DNA from: Massilia sp. Root133
GTDB lineage: Bacteria; Pseudomonadota; Gammaproteobacteria; Burkholderiales; Burkholderiaceae_D
NCBI RefSeq assembly: GCF_001426525.1
Contig: NZ_LMEW01000009.1
Coordinates: 1-64,000 of the forward strand
Direction: 5' to 3'
DNA length: 64,000 nucleotides
The notes under the pieces are model-generated. The model did not search any database and had not been told where the DNA came from. It was given only the letters and a program-made list of their open reading frames with translations. The position numbers and the translations under genes were made by a program. Shown piece after piece: positions 43,854 through 52,689 of this stretch; the first letter of the stretch is position 1; each line of letters begins with the position of its first letter.

Positions 43854-44183
43854 ATGACCGAATCCGAATTTTTGGCCCTGGCCGAGTCCACCCTGAACGA
43901 CATCGAGCAGGCATTCGACCGCCTGTTCGAGCAGGATATCGTCGACGTCGAGTGCAAGCGCAGCGGCAACGTGCTCGAGATCGAGTTCGTCGACAACGGC
44001 TCGAAGATCATCGTCAACAGCCAGGCGCCGTTGCAGGAAATGTGGATCGCCGCCCGCGCCGGCGGCTTCCACTACAAGCGCGTGGGCGACGAGTGGCGCA
44101 ACACGCGCGACGACACGGAGTTCTTCACGTCGCTGTCCGACTTCGCCACCCAGCAGGGCGGCGCGCCGGTCAAGCTGCGCTGA
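43854..44183 (+). CDS. cyaY: Frataxin-like iron donor CyaY
   Basis: A 109-residue frataxin. Acidic N-terminal helix (MTESEFLALAESTLNDIEQA), then beta-sheet region with NGSKIIVNSQAPLQEMWIAA, the frataxin core motif. It binds iron and modulates Fe-S assembly at IscS. The ATG at 43854 follows GGAG. It is divergent from lptM-lysA. Confidence 0.95.
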   Translation: MTESEFLALAESTLNDIEQAFDRLFEQDIVDVECKRSGNVLEIEFVDNGSKIIVNSQAPLQEMWIAARAGGFHYKRVGDEWRNTRDDTEFFTSLSDFATQQGGAPVKLR

Positions 44184-44186
44184 CGG

Positions 44187-44214
44187 CGAAAAAAAAGCCG
44201 GCGGGCGCCGGCTT
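44187..44214 (-). terminator. Terminator of the PEP-CTERM gene
   Basis: AAGCCGGC (44195-44202) pairs with GCCGGCTT (44207-44214). Read on the minus strand the stem is followed by a run of eight T. It ends the minus-strand gene that stops at 44220; the plus-strand side has no T-run. Confidence 0.8.
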
Positions 44215-44219
44215 CCAGG

Positions 44220-44813
44220 TCAGGCCAGCGTGGCCTGCTTGCCGCGCTGGCGGCGCCGCTGCGCGAAGCCCAGCGCACCGATGGCCATCAGTGCGATCGA
44301 CGCCGGTTCCGGCACGGCCGCGGTGTCGATGAACTGCGTGTTGTTCTGCTGGGAGACGAACATGTTCAGCAGCTGGACAGGACCGTTCGCGCTGACGATC
44401 GTCGCCGTGAAGGTCAGGGTATCCCAGGTCAGCGGGGGCAGGCTGTAGATGGGCAGGCGCACGTCGGAGCAGCATGCCGCCGCGTTGTTCACGGTTCCGG
44501 ACAGGACGCTGAGTCCGCCCAGCGAGAAGTCGTAGGTGGCGTCCTCGGTGAGCTGGCTGCTGCCACTCCACATCTGGTAATTGAAAATGAATCCCCCGGT
44601 GGTCTTGAACGCCTTGTTGGCGGGGGCGTTGACCGTCACCGTCAACGAATCGCCCACATCGAGCGTCGCGCCGACGTCGCCCGTGCCGGACAGGAGCGAG
44701 AAACTGGGCGCCGTCGCGGTGTAGGCCACCGAATACACGGTCGCGTTGGCGGACTGTACCGAAAAGACGCTGGAAAGAAGAGCGAAAGCGATTGCAGGTA
44801 TTTTTTTGAACAT
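44220..44813 (-). CDS. PEP-CTERM sorting-domain protein
   Basis: A 197-residue exported protein. Signal peptide (MFKKIPAIAFALLSSVFSVQ, cleaved near NATV), a beta-rich, threonine/serine-rich body with a CC pair (AACCSDVR), and a C-terminal sorting signal: VPEPAS, a hydrophobic helix (IALMAIGALGFA) and a basic tail (QRRRQRGK). PEP-CTERM proteins are processed by exosortase and often accompany exopolysaccharide. No exosortase gene is in the window, so processing depends on one elsewhere. The gene sits in an otherwise conserved cyaY-mrcA region and looks like a local insertion. Confidence 0.85.
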   Translation of the reverse strand: MFKKIPAIAFALLSSVFSVQSANATVYSVAYTATAPSFSLLSGTGDVGATLDVGDSLTVTVNAPANKAFKTTGGFIFNYQMWSGSSQLTEDATYDFSLGGLSVLSGTVNNAAACCSDVRLPIYSLPPLTWDTLTFTATIVSANGPVQLLNMFVSQQNNTQFIDTAAVPEPASIALMAIGALGFAQRRRQRGKQATLA

Positions 44814-44971
44814 GTTATTGGCTCACCAGGAAAAGACAGTGTTGGACGTCGGCTTCCTGCTGAGCAATCTTCATGCCATTTTGCAACGCAAACGCTTTAC
44901 CTTTTAAAAACAACAACTTGACCGAACAGTGTTCCAGGCGAGCAATTCAGTTGTAAAGACCTCCGACAGTT

Positions 44972-47323
44972 TCAGAACAACTCGTTTCGCACGGCGTCGC
45001 GCGACTTCTGCTCGGCCGCAGGGGCCACCGGCCCCACGTCCAGCGACTGCACGCCCGTGCCCGGCGGATTCTCGGCGTAATAGTACTCGTCGCCGTACTG
45101 CACGAGCCCCGGCGGCACCGGACGCTCGACCACCGGCTCGGACTTGAGCGCCTTCTGCATGAAGCCGATCCAGATCGGCAGCGCCAGGCCGCCGCCCGTT
45201 TCCCTGTTGCCCAGGTTGCGCGGCTGGTCGTAGCCGATCCACGCGATGCCCACCAGGTGCGGCTGGTAGCCGGCGAACCAGGCGTCGATCGAATCGTTCG
45301 TCGTGCCCGTCTTGCCCGCGATGTCCGTGCGCTTCAGCACCTGCGACGCCTTGGCGGCCGTGCCGTAGCGGGCCACGTCCTTCAGCATGCTGTCCATCAG
45401 CCACGCGTTGCGCTCGTCGATGACGCGGTTGGCGTCGACGCCGGCGCGGTCCGGACGCGCTTCCGACAACACCTTGCCGTCGGCATCCGTCACCTTCGAG
45501 ATGATGTAGGGGCTGATGCGGTAGCCGCCGTTGGCGAACACCGAATACGCGCCGGCCATCTGCAGCGGCGTCGTCGCGCCGGCGCCCAGCGCGAGCGTCA
45601 GGTACGGCGGGTTCTTGTCCGGATCGAAGCCGAAGCGCGTCGCGTATTCCTGGCCGTAGCGGGCGCCGATCTTGTTCAGGATGCGGATCGAGATCATGTT
45701 CTTCGACTTGGTCAGGCCGCGCCGCATCGTCATCGGGCCTTCGTACTTGTTGTCGTAGTTCTTCGGTTCCCACGCCTGGCCGCCCGTCGCACCCGCGTCG
45801 AACGAGATCGGCGCGTCGTTGATCAGGGTGGCCGGCGAGAAGCCGCGTTCCAGCGACGCCGAATAGATGAACGGCTTGAACGACGATCCCGGCTGGCGCC
45901 ACGCCTGCGTCACGTGGTTGAACTTGCTGCGGTTGAAGTCGAAGCCGCCCACCAGCGCGCGGATCGCGCCGTCGTCCGGGCTCACCGCGATGAACGCGGA
46001 TTCCACTTCCGGCATCTGCGTGATGCGCCATGACGAATCGTCATCCTGCATGACGCGCACGACGGCGCCGCGGCGCAAGCGCCGGGTCTCGGCCGCCTTC
46101 GGCGACAGCCAGTCCTTGGCGAACGCCAGGCCGGCGCCCGTCATCGTGATGTCCTCGCCGGACGCCAGCACGGCCTTCACCTGCGTGGGCGACGCCGACA
46201 TCACGACTGCCGCGACGATGCCGTCCGAGTCCGGATGCTCGGCCAGTTCCGCCTCGATGGCTTCGTCGGCCTCGCCCTTGGCGGACGGGATCTCGATGTA
46301 TTTTTCCGGGCCGCGGTACGGGTGGCGGCGCTCGTAGTCCATCACGCCGCGGCGCAGCGCGAGGTAGGCGGCGTCCTGGTCGGCCTTGGTGATGGTCGTG
46401 AACACGTTCAGGCCGCGCGTATAGGTGTCTTCCTTGAACTGCTCGTACACGAGCTGGCGCGCCATCTCGGCCACGTATTCCGCATGCACGCCGAACGCCG
46501 TGCTGTCCATCTTGATCTTGAGTTCCTCGTTCTTCGCCTGTTCGTACTGGGCGTCGGTGATGTAGCGCAGGTCGTGCATGCGCTGCAGGATGTACTGCTG
46601 GCGCACGCGTGCGCGCTTCGGATTGACGACCGGGTTGTACGCGGACGGCGCCTTGGGCAGGCCGGCCAGCATCGCCGCTTCCGCGACCGAGATGTCTTTC
46701 AAGTCCTTGCCGAAGTAGATCTGCGCGGCCGACGAGAAGCCGAACGCGCGCTGGCCCAGGTAGATCTGGTTCATGTAGACCTCGAGGATCTGGTCCTTGG
46801 AGAGGTTCTTTTCGATCTTGTACGCGAGCAGGGCCTCGTACGCCTTGCGCTTGAGGGTCTGTTCGGACGACAGGAAGAAGTTGCGGGCCACCTGCTGCGT
46901 GATGGTCGATGCGCCCTGGCGCGCGCCGCCGGTCGCGTTGTGCACGGCCGCGCGCAGGATGCCCCAGTAGTCCACGCCGCCGTGCTCGTAGAAGCGGTCG
47001 TCCTCGATGGACAGCACGGCCTTCTTCATCACGTCCGGAATGTCCTTGAAGTGGACGAGGGTGCGGCGCTCCTCGCCGAATTCGCCGATCAGGACGTTAT
47101 CGGCCGTGAAGATCCGCAGCGGCATCTTGGGCCGGTAATCGGTCAGGGTGTCGAGGGCGGGCAGGTTCGGGTACGCCATCGCCAGCGCGAACACGACCAC
47201 GAGTACCCCGCAGACGGCCAGACCGGCCAGCGTGGCGAGGATGGTCAGGAGGATGCGCTTGGGTGTGTGCTTCGGCGTAGGAGACTGCGGCGCGGGGCTG
47301 GCCCCGTTTTGGGATGCTTTCAT
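44972..47323 (-). CDS. mrcA: Penicillin-binding protein 1A (class A)
   Basis: A 783-residue bifunctional peptidoglycan synthase anchored by one N-terminal helix (about 22-50). Glycosyltransferase domain GT51 with EDDRFYEHGGVD and GASTITQQVARNFFL; an OB-like insert (about 330-420); transpeptidase with the active serine in GSSFKPFIY (SxxK), SKN and KTGTTND. It polymerises and cross-links glycan strands. Position next to pilMNOPQ, divergent, is conserved. A perfect -10 and an inverted repeat lie just upstream (47356-47392). Confidence 0.95.
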   Translation of the reverse strand: MKASQNGASPAPQSPTPKHTPKRILLTILATLAGLAVCGVLVVVFALAMAYPNLPALDTLTDYRPKMPLRIFTADNVLIGEFGEERRTLVHFKDIPDVMKKAVLSIEDDRFYEHGGVDYWGILRAAVHNATGGARQGASTITQQVARNFFLSSEQTLKRKAYEALLAYKIEKNLSKDQILEVYMNQIYLGQRAFGFSSAAQIYFGKDLKDISVAEAAMLAGLPKAPSAYNPVVNPKRARVRQQYILQRMHDLRYITDAQYEQAKNEELKIKMDSTAFGVHAEYVAEMARQLVYEQFKEDTYTRGLNVFTTITKADQDAAYLALRRGVMDYERRHPYRGPEKYIEIPSAKGEADEAIEAELAEHPDSDGIVAAVVMSASPTQVKAVLASGEDITMTGAGLAFAKDWLSPKAAETRRLRRGAVVRVMQDDDSSWRITQMPEVESAFIAVSPDDGAIRALVGGFDFNRSKFNHVTQAWRQPGSSFKPFIYSASLERGFSPATLINDAPISFDAGATGGQAWEPKNYDNKYEGPMTMRRGLTKSKNMISIRILNKIGARYGQEYATRFGFDPDKNPPYLTLALGAGATTPLQMAGAYSVFANGGYRISPYIISKVTDADGKVLSEARPDRAGVDANRVIDERNAWLMDSMLKDVARYGTAAKASQVLKRTDIAGKTGTTNDSIDAWFAGYQPHLVGIAWIGYDQPRNLGNRETGGGLALPIWIGFMQKALKSEPVVERPVPPGLVQYGDEYYYAENPPGTGVQSLDVGPVAPAAEQKSRDAVRNELF

Positions 47324-47355
47324 GCGTAATGTTGGTCGCTTTATTGATCCATTTC

Positions 47356-47392
47356 ATTATAAGTCACGCTTGTATCTGAGGCACGGCGTGAC
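47356..47392 (-). promoter_or_regulatory. mrcA promoter region with inverted repeat
   Basis: On the minus strand TATAAT (47356-47361) lies 33 bases before the mrcA start. Directly upstream GTCACGC (47363-47369) and GCGTGAC (47386-47392) form a 7-bp inverted repeat over the spacer and -35 area, where no clear -35 is visible. A regulator could bind there. Confidence 0.4.
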
Positions 47393-47621
47393 AAGCGGAC
47401 AATAGGTGTGAAAACAGAGGCAAGATTGATTGATATCAGAGTGAAAGGAGTGTCGTTTTCATGCTGCGCACTATTATGTTCCCGTGTAGAAATTTCTTGT
47501 CCTCAAACATCAGTATTGCTACGATTCAATACGGTGCCTGATATATATGCACTGTATTTCTACCATTTCAACAGTTCCCCAAGCGGGCGTTCAAAGAAGC
47601 AGCAGATAGGGGAGTGCGCTC

Positions 47622-48695
47622 GTGATCAGTCTAGGTTCCTTGTTCGGACAAAAGAGCCCGCCGCTCGTCGGGCTCGACATCAGTACGTCCGGCGTGCGCC
47701 TGGTCGAGTTGTCCGACGGCGGCAAGGGTGAGTTGCGGCTGGAGCGCCATGCGGCGGAACCGCTGCCGCGCGGCGCCGTCGTCGACGGCAACATCGAGAA
47801 CATCGACGCGGTGTCGGACGCCGTGCGCCGCGTCGTGCAGAAGAGCGGCACCCGCATCAAGCACGTGGCGCTCGGCATGCCGCCGGCCGCCGTCATCACC
47901 AAGAAGATCATCCTCCCGGCCGGCCTGCCGGAAGACCAGCTCGAAGTGCAGGTCGAGTCCGAGGCCAGCCAGTACATCCCGTTCGCGCTGGACGAGGTCA
48001 GCCTCGACTTCGACGTGATCGGCCCCGTCGCCAGTTCGCCCGAGGACATGGAAGTGATGCTGGCCGCGGCGCGCCGCGAAAAGGTCGAGGACCGCGTGGC
48101 CATCGCCGAAGCGGCCGGCCTCACGGCCACCGTGATGGACATCGAATCGTACGCCGCCCGCGCCGCGCTGCAGCGCCTCCTCGACAACGACAACGGCCCG
48201 CGCGACCGCATCGTCGCGCTGTTCCAGATCGGCGCCAACGCGACCCACGTCTCCGTGCTGCAGAACGGCGAGACCGTCTACGAGCGCGAGCAGCCGTTCG
48301 GCGGCGTGCAGCTCACGCAGGACGTCGTGCGCGCCTACGGCCTCTCGTTCGAGGAAGCGGAAACGCGCAAGAAGACGGGCGACCTGCCGGACAACTACCG
48401 CGCCGACCTGCTGGCGCCCTGGCTCGAAAACGCCGCGCTGGAAGTCACGCGCGCGATCCAGTTCTTCTACACGTCGACGCCGTACACGCGCATCGACCAG
48501 ATCGTCCTCGCCGGCGGCAGCGCCCAGCTGCCCGGCCTGCCCGACATCATCGCGGGCCGCACGCGCATCGCGACCTCCGTCGTGGCGCCGTTCTTCGGCA
48601 TGCAGCTGGCCCCCGCCGTGCGCGAGCAGCAGCTGCGCACGGACGGTCCCGGCTATCTCGTCGCCTGCGGCCTCGCACTGCGGAGGTTCGGCTGA
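47622..48695 (+). CDS. pilM: Type IV pilus assembly protein PilM
   Basis: A 357-residue cytosolic actin-like ATPase. It has the ATP-binding motifs of the FtsA/PilM fold (VGLDISTSGVRLVELS near 17-32, and VLAGGSAQLPGL near 297-308). PilM binds the N-terminal tail of PilN and forms the inner ring of the pilus alignment complex. The start is GTG at 47622 with AGGGGAG 7 bases upstream. It is first in the pilMNOPQ operon, whose genes overlap or touch. Confidence 0.94.
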   Translation: MISLGSLFGQKSPPLVGLDISTSGVRLVELSDGGKGELRLERHAAEPLPRGAVVDGNIENIDAVSDAVRRVVQKSGTRIKHVALGMPPAAVITKKIILPAGLPEDQLEVQVESEASQYIPFALDEVSLDFDVIGPVASSPEDMEVMLAAARREKVEDRVAIAEAAGLTATVMDIESYAARAALQRLLDNDNGPRDRIVALFQIGANATHVSVLQNGETVYEREQPFGGVQLTQDVVRAYGLSFEEAETRKKTGDLPDNYRADLLAPWLENAALEVTRAIQFFYTSTPYTRIDQIVLAGGSAQLPGLPDIIAGRTRIATSVVAPFFGMQLAPAVREQQLRTDGPGYLVACGLALRRFG

Positions 48696-49312
48696 TGATC
48701 CGCATTAACCTGCTCCCGCACCGGGAAGCGAAGCGCAAGCAGAAACAGGCCGCGTTCATCGCGCTGATGGCGCTGGGCGGCCTGGTCGGCGTCGCGCTCG
48801 TGCTGCTGGTGGGCGCGTACAACGCCAGCCGCATCGCCACGCAGAACGAACGCAACCTGGTCCTCAAGAACGCCAACGCGGAACTGGACAAGAAGATCAG
48901 CAAGATCGCCAGCCTGAAGGCCGAGATCGAGGCGCTGAAGGCGCGCCAGCAGGCCGTCGAGGACTTGCAGGGCGACCGCAACCAGCCCGTCTACCTGCTC
49001 GACGAACTGGTGCGCCAGACGCCGGACGGCGTGTACCTGAAGAGCTTCAAGCAGGAGGGCCAGCGCGTGCTGCTGAACGGCTATGCGCAGTCGCAGGAGC
49101 GCGTGGCGGAGCTGCTGCGCAACCTGTCCGGCAGCTCGCCGTGGCTGGAGCGCCCGGACCTGACCGAGGTGCGCGCGGCCACGCTTGCGCAGAGCAAGAC
49201 CGGCCGCAAGGTCGTCGAATTCACGTTGAACGTCGCGATCAAGCGCGCCCGCGTCGAGGACGACGACAAGGATGCCAAGCCGTCCACGAAACAAGCGGGC
49301 ACCAAGTCATGA
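48695..49312 (+). CDS. pilN: Type IV pilus assembly protein PilN
   Basis: A 205-residue single-pass inner-membrane protein. The N-terminus MIRINLLPHREAKR is the PilM-binding peptide (INLLP). The membrane helix is at about 25-45, then a coiled-coil (about 55-95) and a ferredoxin-like periplasmic domain. It pairs with PilO. Its start overlaps the pilM stop by one base, and pilO starts in its stop (ATGA). Confidence 0.94.
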   Translation: MIRINLLPHREAKRKQKQAAFIALMALGGLVGVALVLLVGAYNASRIATQNERNLVLKNANAELDKKISKIASLKAEIEALKARQQAVEDLQGDRNQPVYLLDELVRQTPDGVYLKSFKQEGQRVLLNGYAQSQERVAELLRNLSGSSPWLERPDLTEVRAATLAQSKTGRKVVEFTLNVAIKRARVEDDDKDAKPSTKQAGTKS

Positions 49313-49977
49313 ACATCGATCTGAAACAGTCTTTCGCCGACCTGGCGGCCCAGTTCGAGGGCCTGCAGGGACGCCATCCCGGCCTGTGGCCGCTGGCGCC
49401 GCGCCTGTTGTGCGCGGCCGGCGTGATGGCGGCCGTCCTCGGCCTCGGCTACTTCTTTTACTGGAGCAGCCAGTTCGAGGAACAGGACGCGCTGGCCGCG
49501 CAGGAACTCAAGCTGCGCGACGACTACAAGGTCAAGATGGCGCAGGCGATCAACCTGGACGCGCTGGAAGCCCAGCAGCAGCAGGTGAACCGCTACGTCG
49601 AACGTCTCGAGAAGCAGTTGCCGAGCAAGGCCGAGATGGCCGCGCTGCTGTCCGACATCAATCAGGCCGGCATCGGCCGCGGCCTGCAGTTCGAACTGTT
49701 CAAGCCGGGCCAGGTCGTCGTCAAGGATTACTACGCCGAGCTGCCGATCGACATCAAGGTCACGGGCCACTACCACGACATCGGCGAATTCGCGGCCGAC
49801 ATGGCCAGGATGCCCCGCATCGTCACCCTGAACAACCTGGCGCTCACCGCCGGCAAGGACGGCACGCTGTCGCTCGACGCCATCGCCAAGACGTTCCGCT
49901 ACCTCGACCAGGACGAACTGGATGCGCAGGCCAAGGCCCGCAAGGCGAAGAAGACCGCCAAGAAGGGGAAGGCATGA
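49309..49977 (+). CDS. pilO: Type IV pilus assembly protein PilO
   Basis: A 222-residue single-pass inner-membrane protein with a helix at about 32-55, a coiled-coil (about 60-110) and a periplasmic domain. It ends in a lysine-rich tail (KARKAKKTAKKGKA). It forms heterodimers with PilN and holds PilP. The ATG at 49309 overlaps pilN; a longer reading frame inside pilN is not needed. Confidence 0.93.
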   Translation: MNIDLKQSFADLAAQFEGLQGRHPGLWPLAPRLLCAAGVMAAVLGLGYFFYWSSQFEEQDALAAQELKLRDDYKVKMAQAINLDALEAQQQQVNRYVERLEKQLPSKAEMAALLSDINQAGIGRGLQFELFKPGQVVVKDYYAELPIDIKVTGHYHDIGEFAADMARMPRIVTLNNLALTAGKDGTLSLDAIAKTFRYLDQDELDAQAKARKAKKTAKKGKA

Positions 49978-50513
49978 GCCCGCGCATCGCGATCGGCGCC
50001 CTGATGGCGACCCTGCTGCTGGCCGGCTGCGGCGATTCCGACGTGCGCGAAGTGCGCGGCTGGATGGAACAGGTCAAGCGCGACACGCGCCCCGCCGTGA
50101 AGCCGCTGCCCGAGCCGAAGGATTTCCTGCCTTACGCGTACGGCGCGAAGGATGCCGTCGACCCGTTCGATGCGAACAAGCTGCTGGGCGAACTGGCCCG
50201 CGCGGCCGCGACGTCGAACAATCCGAACCAGCCGGACCTGCAGCGCCCGCGCGAGCAGCTGGAGACCTTCCCGCTCGACACCATGCAGATGGTCGGCACG
50301 ATGGAAAAGGGCGGCACGCGCTTCGCGCTGCTGCAGATCGAACGCGCGCTGTACCAGGTGAAGGCCGGCCAGCGCATCGGCCAGAACTTCGGCGTCGTGA
50401 CGCACGTGGGCGAGGACGCCGTCGACATCCGCGAAACAGTGCAGGACGCCGCGGGAGAATGGACCGGACGCATGACGAAGCTGGAGCTGCAAACCAAGGA
50501 GAACCGTAAATGA
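49974..50513 (+). CDS. pilP: Type IV pilus lipoprotein PilP
   Basis: A 179-residue lipoprotein (lipobox LLAGC, C19) that connects the PilNO inner-membrane complex to the PilQ secretin. The C-terminal beta-sandwich domain (MQMVGTMEKGGTRFALLQIE onward) is typical. It overlaps both neighbours by ATGA junctions, supporting coupled translation. Confidence 0.93.
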   Translation: MSPRIAIGALMATLLLAGCGDSDVREVRGWMEQVKRDTRPAVKPLPEPKDFLPYAYGAKDAVDPFDANKLLGELARAAATSNNPNQPDLQRPREQLETFPLDTMQMVGTMEKGGTRFALLQIERALYQVKAGQRIGQNFGVVTHVGEDAVDIRETVQDAAGEWTGRMTKLELQTKENRK

Positions 50514-52663
50514 CCCGATTCCTTTCCGCCGCGGGCGGCATGCTGCTGGCGCTCGCCACGGTCTGCGCCTGGGCCCAGGACAACGCGATCGAGTCGATCA
50601 GCGCCAACCAGCAGGGCGGCAACGTCGTCATCCGCGTGGGCATGAAGGCACCCCCGAAGCAGCCGCCGATCGGCTTCTCGATCACCAACCCGGCCCGCAT
50701 CGCGCTCGATTTCGGCGCCACCGCCAACGCCACCGGCAAGAACGTCCAGGACATCAACCTGGGCGACGTGCGCGGCGTGAACGTCGTGCAGGCGGGCGAA
50801 CGCACGCGCCTCGTGCTGAACCTCAAGCGCGTACTGAACTACGCGACCGCCGTCGACGGCAAGGACGTCATCGTCACCGTCGAAGGCTCGGGCGCGCCCG
50901 CGCGCGCTATCGACGCCGCCGGCGAGCCGGCCCGCGCGGCAAGCGCCGTCCCGGCCAGCCTGCCGCTGCTGCGCGACCTCGATTTCCGCCGCGGCACCAA
51001 TGGCGAAGGCCGCATCGTCGTCGACCTGCCGAACGGCCAGGTCGCCGTCGACGTGCGCCAGGTCGGCTCGCAGATCCTCGTCGATTTCCTGAAAACCGGC
51101 GTGCCGCCGACCTTGCGCCGGCGCCTGGACGTGACCGACTTCGGCACGCCCGTGTCGCGCATCACGACGACGCCGCGGGGCGAGAACACGCACATGGTCG
51201 TCGAAGCGCACGGCAACTGGGAGCAGAGCGTCTACCAGAGCGACACGCAGCTCGTCATCGACGTCAAGCCCGTCAAGGAAGATCCGAACCGGCCGGCCGG
51301 CGGCGCGGGCGGCGCGGGCTACCGGGGCGAGAAGCTGTCGTTCAACTTCCAGAACGTCGAGGTGCGCCAGGCGCTGCAGGCGATCGCCGACATCTCGGGC
51401 CTGAACATCATCACGAGCGATTCCGTCACCGGCAACCTCACGCTGCGCCTGAAGGACGTGCCGTGGGACCAGGCGCTGGACGTCGTCCTGCAGGCCAAGG
51501 GCCTCGACATGCGCAAGAACGGCAACGTGCTGTGGATCGCGCCGAAGGAAGAACTGCTGACCAAGGAAAAACTGGAGCTCGAGCAGCGGGCCCAGATCTC
51601 CGACCTGGAGCCGCTGCGCTCCGAGATCTTCCAGCTGAACTACCAGAAGGCGGAAGCGTTCCGTACCGTGTTCGGCCTCGACCAGAACGGCGGCGCCAGC
51701 GGCGACGGCGGCGGCAAGAACCGCGTGCTGTCCAAGCGCGGCAGCGCCATCATCGACCCGCGCACGAACCAGCTGTTCATCACGGACATCGCATCGAAGA
51801 TCGAAGACATCCGCAAGCTGATCCAGAAGACCGACATCGCCACCAAGCAGGTGCTCGTCGAGGCGCGCCTGGTGGAAGCGAACGACGGTTTCTCGCGCAA
51901 CCTCGGCGCCAAGCTCGGTTTCGCCGACCTGCGCACCTTGCGCGGCGGCGACACGGGTTACCAGGTCAGCGGCAACCAGCGCGTGGCCATCGGCGGCAAC
52001 CTGACGGGCGTGGGCCAGGTCACGGGCCAGACGCCGGACAAGGGCGACGGCTACACCAACACCACGCTCGTGAACCTGCCGGCGGCCGGCATCAACGGCA
52101 CGAATGCGCCGTCGATCGCATTCTCGCTGTTCTCGTCGGCGGCGAACCGCTTCCTCAACCTGGAACTGTCCGCGCTGGAAGCGGATGGCAAAGGCAAGAT
52201 CATCTCCAGCCCGCGCGTGGTCACCGAGGACAACGTCCCGGCCATCATCGAGCAGGGCGTCGAGCTGCCGTACCAGCAGGCCACGAGCAGCGGCGCCACG
52301 TCGGTCACGTTCAAGAAGGCGAACCTGAAGCTGGAAGTCACGCCGCAGATCACCCCGGACGGCAACGTCGTGCTGGACGTGGACGTGGCCAAGGATTCGA
52401 AGGGCGAGGCGACCGCGTCGGGCTTCGCCATCAACACGCAGCACGTGAAGACCAAGGTGATGGTCGAGAACGGCGGCACGGTGGTCCTGGGCGGCATCTA
52501 CCAGATGACCGAGACCCGCAACGACGACAAGGTGCCGCTGTTCGGCGACATCCCGGTCGTGGGCAATCTGTTCAAGTCGACGTCGCGCCAGAACAGCAAG
52601 ACCGAGCTGCTCGTCTTCATCACGCCCAAGATCGTGGCCGAGCGCCTGCAGAACGGCCATTGA
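50510..52663 (+). CDS. pilQ: Type IV pilus secretin PilQ
   Basis: A 717-residue outer-membrane secretin through which the pilus passes. Signal peptide (about 1-22), two AMIN domains that bind peptidoglycan (about 25-130 and 150-255), secretin N0/N1 domains (FNFQNVEVRQALQAIADISG), and the C-terminal secretin domain with VLVEARLVEANDGFSRNLGA and VPLFGDIPVVGNLFKS. It ends the pilMNOPQ run and is followed 26 bp later by an Ig-like lipoprotein gene. Confidence 0.95.
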   Translation: MTRFLSAAGGMLLALATVCAWAQDNAIESISANQQGGNVVIRVGMKAPPKQPPIGFSITNPARIALDFGATANATGKNVQDINLGDVRGVNVVQAGERTRLVLNLKRVLNYATAVDGKDVIVTVEGSGAPARAIDAAGEPARAASAVPASLPLLRDLDFRRGTNGEGRIVVDLPNGQVAVDVRQVGSQILVDFLKTGVPPTLRRRLDVTDFGTPVSRITTTPRGENTHMVVEAHGNWEQSVYQSDTQLVIDVKPVKEDPNRPAGGAGGAGYRGEKLSFNFQNVEVRQALQAIADISGLNIITSDSVTGNLTLRLKDVPWDQALDVVLQAKGLDMRKNGNVLWIAPKEELLTKEKLELEQRAQISDLEPLRSEIFQLNYQKAEAFRTVFGLDQNGGASGDGGGKNRVLSKRGSAIIDPRTNQLFITDIASKIEDIRKLIQKTDIATKQVLVEARLVEANDGFSRNLGAKLGFADLRTLRGGDTGYQVSGNQRVAIGGNLTGVGQVTGQTPDKGDGYTNTTLVNLPAAGINGTNAPSIAFSLFSSAANRFLNLELSALEADGKGKIISSPRVVTEDNVPAIIEQGVELPYQQATSSGATSVTFKKANLKLEVTPQITPDGNVVLDVDVAKDSKGEATASGFAINTQHVKTKVMVENGGTVVLGGIYQMTETRNDDKVPLFGDIPVVGNLFKSTSRQNSKTELLVFITPKIVAERLQNGH

Positions 52664-52689
52664 CGGAATCATCAACAAGACCCCCACAC

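Noticed and set aside
47408-47731. Open frame in the mrcA-pilM intergenic region
   Set aside because: It runs into pilM in another frame, has no ribosome binding site and no recognisable features; the region looks like promoter DNA.
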